From positions 1 through 64,000 of IMG/VR virus record IMGVR_UViG_3300043409_001505: a stretch of 64,000 nt of DNA, one strand, 5' to 3'. The number at the start of each line of letters is the position of its first letter. The stretch's first letter is position 1. Both the position numbers and the translations under genes were made by a program. A model generated the notes under the pieces. It saw only the letters and a program-made list of their open reading frames with translations. It was not told the origin of the DNA and searched no databases. Source of the DNA: a virus. Below are positions 17,244-24,200 of the stretch, one piece after another.

Positions 17244-17517
17244 TTATTTTATTTTTAAATTTAAATTCTTCCCATTCTAAACCACTCATAAAATTTGGAA
17301 ATCTATCAGGATTACATGATTCAGATGAATATACTCTATCTGGAAAATCACATCCACATGCAATACATTTTCCTTTCTTAGTACAGTCATCTTTACATTT
17401 AAGAAGTCTAAAGGCTATTTGCTCTTTAATATGTGATGGTTGAATACTCTTTGTTTTTAATCTAATATTACCTTCTATGAAGTTATAAATATTTTGAGCG
17501 GTGATTTCTTTACTCAT
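17236..17517 (-). CDS. Cysteine-rich hypothetical protein
   Basis: The 93-aa protein contains eight or more cysteines and charged residues in a CKDDCTKKGKCIACGCDFPD block (about residues 40-59) and another Cys near 69, suggesting a zinc-binding fold. The C-terminus ends in LEWEEFKFKNK. Similar small proteins occur in Bacteroidota phages but no function is known to me. Confidence 0.6.
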   Translation of the reverse strand: MSKEITAQNIYNFIEGNIRLKTKSIQPSHIKEQIAFRLLKCKDDCTKKGKCIACGCDFPDRVYSSESCNPDRFPNFMSGLEWEEFKFKNKINE

Positions 17518-17752
17518 TACTCAATCTTGCTAATATTAAACTCTTCTCCATTGAATCTAAATCTCTACCAATTAACTCTGGTACAATAGAATCGATATTA
17601 TCTTCTGTTACTTTATCTTCTAATGTTTTAAGATAATCTGATAATTCATTAATTTGTCTTAACTTAGTATAAAATGTTTTAACTTGTTTCTTAGTATTAA
17701 GTTTATCTAAAACATTTTTCTTTCTCATTCCATTTTTATTAAATGTGTGCAT
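17510..17752 (-). CDS. Small helical protein (80 aa)
   Basis: An 80-aa basic and helical protein that starts in the tail of the upstream gene (14-nt overlap) and overlaps the next by 8 nt. It has no cysteines or membrane segment, and no family was recognised. Confidence 0.5.
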   Translation of the reverse strand: MHTFNKNGMRKKNVLDKLNTKKQVKTFYTKLRQINELSDYLKTLEDKVTEDNIDSIVPELIGRDLDSMEKSLILARLSNE

Positions 17753-17948
17753 GTTCTTCCCATTTATTATTAATCCATTTGTAATTCATTCTATAATTAC
17801 TACCATTTGTTTTATCATGTACATATAACATATCAGATATTATACCTACTGTAAAATCTCTTTCATAATTAAATTCTGTAAATTTATAAACTTGTTCTGG
17901 TGTTAACGATAATACAAATTCAATATCTGTCATATTATAGTCTTTCAA
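17739..17948 (-). CDS. Small hypothetical protein (69 aa)
   Basis: A 69-aa protein with an N-terminal helix containing LTPEQVYKFTEFNYERDF and a C-terminus rich in Trp, Tyr and Asn (MNYKWINNKWEEH). It overlaps both neighbours by 14 nt. Function unknown. Confidence 0.5.
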   Translation of the reverse strand: MKDYNMTDIEFVLSLTPEQVYKFTEFNYERDFTVGIISDMLYVHDKTNGSNYRMNYKWINNKWEEHAHI

Positions 17949-18126
17949 ATTTTAAATATTTAGAATCCTCTTTACTCCATCTAGTTCTATATTCTTCTAA
18001 TTCATTATCTGTTTTAGTTGGAAATATATTTCTCCAATATTCTAATTCTTTAGGATTGTTCTTATTGTCCATAAATTTCTTAATATTTAATTCGTTATCT
18101 AAATTATCGTTTGCTATATCTATCAT
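17935..18126 (-). CDS. Small acidic helical protein (63 aa)
   Basis: A 63-aa protein, charged and helical, overlapping the 69-aa gene by 14 nt and touching the preceding stop codon by one base. The tight stop/start overlap supports coupled translation. No family was recognised. Confidence 0.5.
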   Translation of the reverse strand: MIDIANDNLDNELNIKKFMDNKNNPKELEYWRNIFPTKTDNELEEYRTRWSKEDSKYLKFERL

Positions 18127-18398
18127 TAGAAGGTTGTATTTAAAGTTTTAATATCGTTAATCTTATCTCCGACTTTATTGAACAATATGTGTTTCTTAAT
18201 GTAACCAGTCTTATTTCTAATAAATATTTGTACTGTAGGTATATTACCATCTCCTAGAAATAAACTGACATTGACATCATTTAATCTGGATCCTCTCCAC
18301 TTCTTAGTATAATAATTATACATATTAAAAATGTCTTTTTGATTAGCTATAACATGTTGTTCTATTTCGTTATATTTATTTTGTATGTTTATCAGCAT
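18126..18398 (-). CDS. Small hypothetical protein (90 aa)
   Basis: A 90-aa protein with an N-terminal helix (MLINIQNKYNEIEQHVIANQ) and a predicted beta sheet (VNVSLFLGDGNIPTVQIFIRNK). It overlaps the upstream gene by 23 nt. Function unknown. Confidence 0.5.
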   Translation of the reverse strand: MLINIQNKYNEIEQHVIANQKDIFNMYNYYTKKWRGSRLNDVNVSLFLGDGNIPTVQIFIRNKTGYIKKHILFNKVGDKINDIKTLNTTF

Positions 18399-18591
18399 CT
18401 TTTATGTTTTTATATTCTTTAGGTAATGTTGTTATTCCGTTTGAATGATTTTTAATTAATTCTTCCTCTAATAATTTTTCTAACTTCATTGATGTTATTC
18501 TATATAACTCTTGACATTGTCTTATTTTAGGATTATCTAATAATGAACCATTCCATTCATCATTAAAATATTGTGTATTATCTTCTTCCAT
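18376..18591 (-). CDS. Small helical protein (71 aa)
   Basis: A 71-aa acidic helical protein, second gene from the left-going promoter at 18.9 kb. It has no cysteines or membrane segments and no family was recognised. Confidence 0.5.
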   Translation of the reverse strand: MEEDNTQYFNDEWNGSLLDNPKIRQCQELYRITSMKLEKLLEEELIKNHSNGITTLPKEYKNIKDADKHTK

Positions 18592-18594
18592 TAT

Positions 18595-18873
18595 TTATAG
18601 TTTTAATTCACAAGTATACTGCACTGCATTTTCTATTCTTAATTGAGATAATAATTCATAAAGATATTTATCTTCTCTAGAATCTCCCCATAAGTTTTTA
18701 TTTTCAAAATCAATCTCTTTAAAATTGATTAGTTTTTTCAAACGTTCAATTGGTAACTCTCTAAAGAAATTAATTATAAATTGTTTTTCAATAACTTCTT
18801 TTGGTATATTATCTAATGTTTGTTTTGTAAATTTATAATCTGATCTAAAAAGTTCTGTATTATTTTCTTTCAT
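18595..18873 (-). CDS. First gene of the left-going accessory operon (92 aa)
   Basis: A 92-aa charged protein, start ATG at 18871-18873. A -7 element (TACCTTTG on the minus strand, 18897-18904) lies about 24 nt upstream of this start, making it the promoter-proximal gene of the minus-strand accessory operon. Function unknown. Confidence 0.55.
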   Translation of the reverse strand: MKENNTELFRSDYKFTKQTLDNIPKEVIEKQFIINFFRELPIERLKKLINFKEIDFENKNLWGDSREDKYLYELLSQLRIENAVQYTCELKL

Positions 18874-18896
18874 TATCTTTATTTTTAAATTCTATA

Positions 18897-18904
18897 CAAA
18901 GGTA
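18897..18904 (-). promoter_or_regulatory. Bacteroidota-type -7 element for left operon
   Basis: The minus strand reads TACCTTTG, an exact TAnnTTTG match, about 24 nt before the first left-going gene. Upstream spacing to a TTG is irregular, so the -33 box is not clear. Confidence 0.55.
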
Positions 18905-18976
18905 ATCAATTTAAATGACAATTCCTAATATTTTTGCAATTATTTTACAAAAATATGTAAAATAAATTTTAGACAT

Positions 18977-19247
18977 AAAAAAACCCTCCTCAATTAAGAG
19001 AAAGGTGTAGATATAAGTTACCCATAACCATATTATAGGAATATTTAAATAATTATTTAACAATTAAACACAAAAGGGTTTCCCCAGAATTTGCTTTCTG
19101 AGAAACACCTTGGCTTATATAGTTTGTTGAAGTCGTCATACCCTTAAAACCCGTTATCTATTCACATATCTTCTTTTGCCCTAGATTGTATATTAAATAT
19201 ACTGTGAAATAGCAACAACCACCTATATAAGTTGCGTAATTATTTTA
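18977..19247 (-). ncRNA. Structured minus-strand RNA (~270 nt) with own promoter and terminator
   Basis: The RNA would start about 7 nt past the TATCTTTG box and end at seven U residues (18977-18983). The terminator is an 8-bp hairpin, CCTTTCTC/GAGGAGGG around a TTAATT loop. Helices seen by eye (plus coordinates) are 19223-19231 with 19114-19122 (9 bp), 19213-19218 with 19124-19129 (6 bp), 19203-19212 with 19158-19166 (9 bp, one bulge), 19105-19111 with 19002-19008 (7 bp), and a roughly 11-bp hairpin carrying CAGAA/TTCTG near 19085-19100. No ORF longer than a few codons follows the start. It does not match RNase P, tmRNA or 6S signatures that I know. Confidence 0.65.
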
Positions 19248-19253
19248 ATAGTG

Positions 19254-19261
19254 CAAAGATA
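19254..19261 (-). promoter_or_regulatory. Perfect Bacteroidota -7 element driving the ncRNA
   Basis: The minus strand reads TATCTTTG, an exact match to TAnnTTTG, with a T-rich stretch (GGATTTTAC) about 18-21 nt upstream in place of the -33 TTTG. Confidence 0.65.
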
Positions 19262-19439
19262 CAACATTTATTTGTAAAATCCTAATAAAAAGTGAATTAT
19301 TTTACATAAATTGTTACTCACCTATAGCGTTTACATAATAATTTATTGTAAAAATATTTTTTTTGGAAAATTTTTAAAAAGTTTTGTTGATCGTGATCGT
19401 TAACTAATAGAAACATCACCCCCACTCTTTTCAAATTTT

Positions 19440-19452
19440 GGGGATATTCCCC
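19440..19452. promoter_or_regulatory. Palindrome in divergent control region (possible operator)
   Basis: GGGGATATTCCCC is a perfect 5-bp inverted repeat around TAT, and the only GC-rich palindrome in an AT-rich stretch. It lies 58 nt before the first right-going start codon. Twenty-odd nt upstream is a run CACCCCCAC. A repressor or activator site is plausible but unproven. The rest of 18,905-19,509 holds the ncRNA and promoters, with no further gene. Confidence 0.4.
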
Positions 19453-19509
19453 TACTTAATCAGAGTTGTTGAAATCGTGTCTCGATCGCAACTCACAATA
19501 CTTTATGTT

Positions 19510-19917
19510 ATGAGCGCAACTAAATTCTCAAAAGACGGAAAATCTGTATGGACTAACGGTAAAATCGTTTCATCTGCTGTACAGAACATTAATGAATCAT
19601 TCAACCTTGAAACAGGCTTTGTTACTGAAGAGAAACATATTATGTTTATCAAAGGTAACAGTGAAGCAGCTGTTGTTAAACAGGTTGATATGGTTATTGC
19701 AGCTATCAATGCTGGTAAGTTAACAACTTATCGCGCATTCAGCAAAACTCCATTCTACAAAACTCAGGAGTCTGATACGAATCCTTCAACAGGTGAAGTA
19801 TTAAATCGTTACTCTCAAGTTAGATTGTGTCCTGCTGATAAGTATATGGAACTAAACCGTCAATATGTGGTTGTTCCTGTTGCTGTAGCTGCTGAACCTA
19901 TTGCTGTAGAAGCATAA
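19510..19917 (+). CDS. First right-going gene, probably abundant, unknown
   Basis: I chose the ATG at 19510 (MSATKFSKDGKSVWTNGK), giving 135 aa. An in-frame extension to 19438 would add a poorly conserved-looking leader containing MGIFPYLIRVVEIVSRSQ. Codon use is clearly less AT-rich than in the following genes and a perfect terminator follows, so the gene is likely highly expressed early. The protein ends in an Ala/Val/Glu-rich tail. No family was recognised. Because it opens the early region, host takeover or DNA binding are reasonable guesses only. Confidence 0.7.
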   Translation: MSATKFSKDGKSVWTNGKIVSSAVQNINESFNLETGFVTEEKHIMFIKGNSEAAVVKQVDMVIAAINAGKLTTYRAFSKTPFYKTQESDTNPSTGEVLNRYSQVRLCPADKYMELNRQYVVVPVAVAAEPIAVEA

Positions 19918-19922
19918 TCTAT

Positions 19923-19952
19923 AGGGACTCTTCGGAGTCCTTATATTTTTTT
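19923..19952 (+). terminator. Rho-independent terminator with UUCG tetraloop
   Basis: An 8-bp stem (19923-19930 with 19935-19942, core GGACTC/GAGTCC) is closed by a C(UUCG)G tetraloop and followed by a run of eight T. It should end the 135-aa gene transcript very efficiently. Confidence 0.92.
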
Positions 19953-20738
19953 TGACTCTATAATAACTTATTATGTGTGATGATTTATGAGCTAAATAAG
20001 GCGTAAATCATCTAAACCTTTGAAATTGTCGCACGGGCAAAGTAAATCATATAATAAGTTATAATAGTGTTAAATGTTATCAATTAAATTTTAGTTAATA
20101 GTTAGTGTAATTTGCTTTGACCTGATCAACCGATACTTCATATTGTAACAGATAAGTTCAGGTGGGGAGTTTGTAACAGGAAGTTTTTGTCGAAGTTTAT
20201 TACCTTATTATTGCTAAAATTTTAATTGGTGACTATTGCAATAAATTGTACCTATATATTAAGGTATAAATATTCATTATTAAATGGCTAAACATTGATC
20301 CATTGTAAATTAAGGCTGTCTTAATGAGGTCTCCGTTAAAGACTTGACTGGAATTGTTTATTTACATAAAGATACTATCAGTAATAGTAGATAGTTAGAG
20401 GTTATCTATAATGTACAAAACCTTTATTTTTAAAATAGTAGTTGAAAGATAGTGGTTCAAATCCACAGATTCTACATTCGTGTGGAAATCGTCTAAATGC
20501 GTAAGACAGTCAACTACTATTATTTTATCAAAACCTCTATGAAGTGGCGTATTCACTGGGATTGTTAGACGTGGACTAATACAACCACCCCATCATTCCA
20601 TAACATATCACTTCATCCAAATTACATCAAGTTATAAATGTTATAGCTTTTACACACACATCATAGACTGATTTAACAATTATTCTATTCAACATACAAT
20701 CATATTTATTAACAAGATTAACTTAATTATTATCGTAA
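19953..20738 (+). ncRNA. ~790-nt gene-free tract with many long helices
   Basis: No credible ORF is present, but several long-range helices are. They are 19963-19974 with 20051-20062 (12 bp perfect), 20081-20094 with 20214-20228 (14 bp, one bulge), 20396-20403 with 20532-20539 (8 bp), 20434-20445 with 20510-20521 (12 bp perfect), and 20539-20546 with 20609-20616 (8 bp). Small hairpins occur in between, for example ACATTC-type UUCG hairpins and TACCT/AGGTA near 20251. The helices nest like the domains of a folded RNA. The strand is assumed from neighbouring genes. Whether this is one large RNA or several is unknown. Confidence 0.5.
20434..20521 (+). ncRNA. Cloverleaf RNA that looks like a circularly permuted tRNA
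   Basis: The element is closed by a perfect 12-bp helix (AATAGTAGTTGA with its complement). Inside, in order, are a T-arm-like hairpin GTGG-TTCAAAT-CCAC, a hairpin GATTCTACA-TTCG-TGTGGAAATC with a UUCG loop, and a D-arm-like hairpin GTCT-AAATGCGTA-AGAC. This is the cyclic order of a tRNA (T, acceptor, D, anticodon) opened at the anticodon stem instead of the acceptor end. Positions 8-9 and a GG in the D-loop are missing, so it may be only tRNA-like. Confidence 0.4.
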
Positions 20739-20972
20739 ATGATACAATTTATAATCAAATGGTCTAATTACATTACAATTAGAATCATAAACAGAGCTTT
20801 TTTTAGCGAGTTTGAAGCAGAGTATCTTAACGATAATAAAGTTTGGGTTAAACTAAATACTTATTATTGTGGATATCATAAAAACTTCAATAAAAACGAT
20901 TGGAGGTTTTCAAAAACTCCATTACGTAAAAATGTAAAATATATTAAACTAAAATTCATCAAATTCATTTAA
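20739..20972 (+). CDS. Small basic hypothetical protein (77 aa)
   Basis: A 77-aa basic, aromatic protein starting MIQFIIKWSNYITIRI. The middle (EFEAEYLNDNKVWVKLNTYYCGYHKNF) looks like genuine coding sequence. It is the first of four small genes in a row. Function unknown. Confidence 0.5.
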   Translation: MIQFIIKWSNYITIRIINRAFFSEFEAEYLNDNKVWVKLNTYYCGYHKNFNKNDWRFSKTPLRKNVKYIKLKFIKFI

Positions 20973-20982
20973 ATTAATTATC

Positions 20983-20994
20983 AACTGACTAAAT
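20983..20994 (+). repeat. Conserved leader repeat AACTGACTAAAT, three copies
   Basis: The 12-mer AACTGACTAAAT occurs at 20983-20994, 21104-21115 and 21334-21345, each time 9-19 nt before the start codon of a small gene, within a longer A/T-rich context (attaactgactaaataac). It could be a translation enhancer, a binding site for a regulator, or a trace of duplication of the leader. Confidence 0.6.
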
Positions 20995-21002
20995 TCAATA
21001 TT

Positions 21003-21086
21003 ATGAAAAATTCAATCGTATTTTTAACAGTACTTATCACAATCATCATCGTAGTAATAAATATTACACCACCTCAATACAGATAA
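21003..21086 (+). CDS. 27-aa membrane peptide
   Basis: MKNSIVFLTVLITIIIVVINITPPQYR is a single hydrophobic helix with a short polar end, preceded by the leader repeat. It is too short for certainty, but the conserved leader supports expression. It could be a small membrane effector. Confidence 0.45.
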   Translation: MKNSIVFLTVLITIIIVVINITPPQYR

Positions 21087-21133
21087 TATCTGTATTAATT
21101 ATTAACTGACTAAATAACTAAATTATACAAATT

Positions 21134-21322
21134 ATGATTACTAAACTATTTAAATTTACTTGGAATACCAATTATGGTGAAAGAGTTGCAATAGTAGAGG
21201 CTTTTAATAAAGATGAAGCTATTTCATTATTTCCATTTGGTATATTATGGGATGGATATGATTGTGAAGAAATTATATTAACTGGAATACCAAATATTAT
21301 CTCTATTGAAGGTGGAGAATAA
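21134..21322 (+). CDS. Small hypothetical protein (62 aa)
   Basis: The 62-aa protein (MITKLFKFTWNTNYGERVAIVEAFNKDEA...) is mixed alpha/beta and acidic at its end. It is preceded by the second leader repeat copy. Function unknown. Confidence 0.55.
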   Translation: MITKLFKFTWNTNYGERVAIVEAFNKDEAISLFPFGILWDGYDCEEIILTGIPNIISIEGGE

Positions 21323-21354
21323 AACAAATTATTAACTGACTAAATAACAAAATT

Positions 21355-21615
21355 ATGAATCCTTTTACTAAACAATGGTTAACATCTACAGTAGCGCCTG
21401 AATCTATTGTTAATATTAAACAATCTGACGATAATTATTTAGATTGTGTAAAAAATGAATCTAATACTATTAAAGTATTTATATTATCTAACAAAAATAA
21501 AATTATTGCAATTGGTAAAGATTATCAATCATTATTAAATAGCTCAGAATACTCTTTTAAAGATGGGTTATGTAAAATTGCAGAATTATTAAAATTAAGA
21601 CATTATAAAACGTAA
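21355..21615 (+). CDS. Small hypothetical protein (86 aa)
   Basis: An 86-aa protein preceded by the third leader repeat. No family was recognised. An 8-bp hairpin (21627-21634 with 21652-21659) directly after the stop may stabilise or end its mRNA, although no U-run follows. Confidence 0.5.
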   Translation: MNPFTKQWLTSTVAPESIVNIKQSDDNYLDCVKNESNTIKVFILSNKNKIIAIGKDYQSLLNSSEYSFKDGLCKIAELLKLRHYKT

Positions 21616-22129
21616 AAAAACTTTAGTCAGTCAATTACAGGTAATGCTGGGTTGACTGATTATATAAAACAAATAGGGTGATATCAATAAATCCAACGAA
21701 AGATGTGGAGCCCATCTCCACCTACTCCACTATTAAATATAGTCATCAGCCCTTTGTGGCTCAACGTAAACGATGTCTGCTAGATAGGTTTGTGTAACTA
21801 GCATAATAATGTATCATTCTAACTTCCCAAGGGTTAGCGGTTATAAGTTGAATTGGCTGAGTATAGGCGTATTGTAAAATAGATGCAAGTTATAACCGAA
21901 TACAGAGGGTTTTAAAATAAATTAATTGTCCACATTTAGTAGTTTTTAAAGGACATTAAAGATTAAATACTATTATAAATAACATTTAGTTCAAATGTCT
22001 AGAACCCTTAATATAGTAACAATTATGAGCAGCACTTACAAAACCACGTTGAATTGTAAATGTATAAGTATAAAACTTATAATTGGGGAAATGTAGATTG
22101 ACAACCTACAGTGTTATTTTTATAATTAC
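21616..22129 (+). ncRNA. ~510-nt gene-free tract with nested helices
   Basis: Helices seen: TCAGTCAA/TTGACTGA (21627-21634, 21652-21659), AGGGTGAT with ATCAGCCCT near 21676 and 21754 (one bulge), a GTGGAG-CCCAT-CTCCAC hairpin near 21700, TGCTAG/CTAGCA near 21780-21802, and CGGTTATAA/TTATAACCG (21838-21846, 21890-21898, 9 bp). The last encloses a Tyr-tRNA-like GGCTGAG...AGGC and TTGTAAA. GGGTTTT/AGAACCC (21907-21913, 22001-22007) encloses a T-arm-like hairpin with TTCAAAT. No ORF of note is present. Confidence 0.45.
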
Positions 22130-22212
22130 AGTCAGGTGGCGTAATTGGATAAAGCAAGGTGATGCAGTAGACCCTGCCACCTCAGATACAGGTTCGAATC
22201 CTGTCCTGACTA
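22130..22212 (+). tRNA. tRNA-like element with 16-nt anticodon loop
   Basis: The acceptor AGTCAGG/CCTGACT (7 bp, discriminator A) and the T-arm ACAGG-TTCGAAT-CCTGT are perfect. The D-loop AATTGGATA is canonical, though the D-stem has one mismatch. The anticodon stem AGGTG/CACCT is perfect but closes 16 nt instead of 7, and inside these GCAG-TAGACC-CTGC forms another small hairpin. No normal anticodon can be assigned (a UGCA would read as Cys). It is either an interrupted or modified tRNA, or a tRNA mimic. Confidence 0.7.
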
Positions 22213-22242
22213 CAACAATTATTATTAACTAAAACAAATATT

Positions 22243-22965
22243 ATGAAATACAAACTTATAAAAACTTATCCAGGTTTTAATGTATTAGGAACTATTATTG
22301 AAATAGATTCAGAAACAAGATATTATTCAGAAAATAATGAATTTTGGCAACCAGTTGTTGAAAAAGATTATGAAATATTAAGTGTAATTACAAATGATAA
22401 TGAATTTATTGTAAAAGTTTATAATCAAGATGCGACAATTGAACCGTATTGGAAAATTCATTCAGTTAAAAGATTATCAGATGGTGAAATATTTACTATT
22501 GGTGATAAAGTAACATCTACTTTTAGTAAAAACTTTGGAAACTTTAAAATAGAAAAAATTAAAATATCAGAAAATTCTATTAATATAGAAGGTGAAGGAT
22601 ATTTAACAACTTTTCAATATTTACAAAAAGTTAAACAACCATTATTCACAACTGAAGATGGTGTTAATATTTTTGAAGATGATAATATTTATTGGGTAAA
22701 TATTAATACTTTTTCAAAAGTTAATTGTAATAAATACAATGATGATTTAGGTGAAATATCTATTAAATCCTTATTATCTAAAAAATATGAATGCAAAGCT
22801 GTTGGATTTTCAACAAAAGAAAAAGCTGAGGAATATATTTTAATGAATAAACCTTGTTTATCATTAAATGATGTTCAAAAAATAATAACCTCTAGACAAT
22901 ATACTGGTTTTACAAAAAAACTTTTAGAAGAAATAACAACTTTAGTAAATTCAAAATTAAAATAA
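22243..22965 (+). CDS. Hypothetical protein with Bacteroidota-phage 'SDGEIFTIGDKV' repeat domain
   Basis: The 240-aa acidic protein contains SVKRLSDGEIFTIGDKVTS (about residues 76-94) followed by a second beta-rich module. This motif recurs in proteins of many Bacteroidota phages. A related, longer protein lies at 26012-27265. It is probably a chain of small SH3-like or beta-barrel modules. Function unknown. Confidence 0.65.
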   Translation: MKYKLIKTYPGFNVLGTIIEIDSETRYYSENNEFWQPVVEKDYEILSVITNDNEFIVKVYNQDATIEPYWKIHSVKRLSDGEIFTIGDKVTSTFSKNFGNFKIEKIKISENSINIEGEGYLTTFQYLQKVKQPLFTTEDGVNIFEDDNIYWVNINTFSKVNCNKYNDDLGEISIKSLLSKKYECKAVGFSTKEKAEEYILMNKPCLSLNDVQKIITSRQYTGFTKKLLEEITTLVNSKLK

Positions 22966-22968
22966 ACT

Positions 22969-23103
22969 ATGACTAAATTAAGTAGACCTTTGAATAAAGC
23001 AGAGTCAATACAAGACTATGAGCGTAGATTAAGAGAAGAAGCTATAAAAGCTGCAAAAGAGAATCAAAATAAAAAGGTCGATAAATACGACATAAAAAAA
23101 TAA
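22969..23103 (+). CDS. Small charged protein (44 aa)
   Basis: MTKLSRPLNKAESIQDYERR followed by a lysine-rich helix. It starts 3 nt after the previous stop codon, which supports coupled translation. Function unknown. Confidence 0.5.
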   Translation: MTKLSRPLNKAESIQDYERRLREEAIKAAKENQNKKVDKYDIKK

Positions 23104-23120
23104 TCATTTAAATTAAAATT

Positions 23121-23369
23121 ATGAGAAAGTTAATATTATTATTGATATTAGTAACAACTATATCATTATGGGCACAATGTCCTCCACCAAAAATAAAAGT
23201 TCAAATATGTAAAGAATTAAATTTAATTCTTAGTAAATGGGATGTGTTACCTGTTAAAGATAAAGTATTCGTTAAAAATCACGTATTGGTTAAATATGAT
23301 AAACTAAACCCAGATTGTTTAGATGATAAACAATTGATTATGTTTTTAACTGAATTGCAAAAACAGTAA
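23121..23369 (+). CDS. Small secreted protein with signal peptide
   Basis: The 82-aa product begins with a typical signal peptide (MRKLILLLILVTTISLWAQ) that ends in AQ, as in many flavobacterial exported proteins, followed by C at residue 20. The mature part contains three more cysteines. It would be exported to the periplasm, possibly as a lipoprotein. With the next gene it could resemble a spanin-like pair, but no spanin motif is evident. Confidence 0.6.
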   Translation: MRKLILLLILVTTISLWAQCPPPKIKVQICKELNLILSKWDVLPVKDKVFVKNHVLVKYDKLNPDCLDDKQLIMFLTELQKQ

Positions 23370-23371
23370 TT

Positions 23372-23551
23372 ATGAAAACAATAATGTTAATAATTGTTTT
23401 AATATTTTCATTAATATTAAACATATCCCTTGTAAAAGGGTATCAAAAACTAGAAACTCAATTAGAGTTTTACACTACCAACGAAAATGTTAATTTCATT
23501 TGGATAAATAAATATTCTAAACTAAATTATCATAAAAACTCAATAAATTAA
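23372..23551 (+). CDS. Small membrane-anchored protein (59 aa)
   Basis: It starts 2 nt after the secreted-protein gene. The N-terminus MKTIMLIIVLIFSLILNISL is a membrane helix, followed by a short polar tail. Pairing with the upstream secreted protein suggests joint action at the envelope, by inference. Confidence 0.5.
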   Translation: MKTIMLIIVLIFSLILNISLVKGYQKLETQLEFYTTNENVNFIWINKYSKLNYHKNSIN

Positions 23552-23575
23552 AAATTAATTAATTAAATAAACATT

Positions 23576-23947
23576 ATGAACACAATCACTTACACATTAG
23601 AGAATGGTACAAAAATCATACAACCTATTGGTACACACGCACTTGTTAATGAAAAAGGTCGTATTAGAACTACAGCTCAAATGCATCAGTTATTTGCAGA
23701 CACCACTTGGGATAAAAGAGCTGTCAAATATACTATTGATTCTGAAACAGATGAATCAATCGCAATCGAGAAAGAACTTCATTTCACTAAAAATGAAAGA
23801 AAAGTAGCTAAAAGAGATTATAAAGAATTTCAAAAATCTAATCCTGTTGAATTTAGAAAATCATTAAATTCTTTGCAACGACATATGATTGATTCTACAT
23901 CCAAGTATAGAATCAAAATGAATATTGTTAACATTAGTTTAACATAA
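23576..23947 (+). CDS. Hypothetical protein (123 aa)
   Basis: A 123-aa soluble protein with a beta-rich N-terminal half and a basic helical C-terminal half (FTKNERKVAKRDYKEFQKS). It is preceded by an A-rich leader and followed by a structured gap. No family was recognised. Confidence 0.55.
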   Translation: MNTITYTLENGTKIIQPIGTHALVNEKGRIRTTAQMHQLFADTTWDKRAVKYTIDSETDESIAIEKELHFTKNERKVAKRDYKEFQKSNPVEFRKSLNSLQRHMIDSTSKYRIKMNIVNISLT

Positions 23948-23954
23948 AACTTTA

Positions 23955-24181
23955 AATTAAATCACCTAATCCCTAAAATGGCTGGGAATGAGTTATTATA
24001 ATCAAACAGTCTAATCCCGATACGTTTACTTGCAAACAATACGGTCACAACTTATTATATTATAAAAAACAAAATTTGCAGAAGTTAATTTTTATTAAAT
24101 TATCATATGGACAGAACTTGGTTAAAACAAAAATGAGAAATAATAAAATATATTAACGCCTTTTGCTTAGGTGATTTAATT
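23955..24181 (+). ncRNA. 227-nt structured gap closed by a perfect 15-bp helix
   Basis: AATTAAATCACCTAA at 23955-23969 pairs perfectly with 24167-24181. Inside are TCCC/GGGA (23970-23989) and a CCG...CGG hairpin carrying GTTT-ACTTGC-AAAC (about 24018-24045). A 9-codon frame (MDRTWLKQK, 24105-24134) is inside but is probably not significant. The arrangement resembles the domains in the 19.9-20.7 kb tract. Confidence 0.45.
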
Positions 24182-24200
24182 AAACTAAAACTAAATAATT

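Noticed and set aside
7863-19336. Recurrent ATAGCGTTT preceded by C at 7866, 10363 and 19323
   Set aside because: Only three copies, one within terL coding sequence, so it cannot be told from chance.
19438-19509. Upstream extension of the 135-aa gene
   Set aside because: It overlaps the GGGGATATTCCCC palindrome and reads as unlikely protein. The internal ATG at 19510 gives a cleaner start.
24105-24134. tmRNA-like tag frame MDRTWLKQK
   Set aside because: No tRNA-Ala-like ends or resume context, and the peptide lacks the hydrophobic Ala-rich end of known tags.
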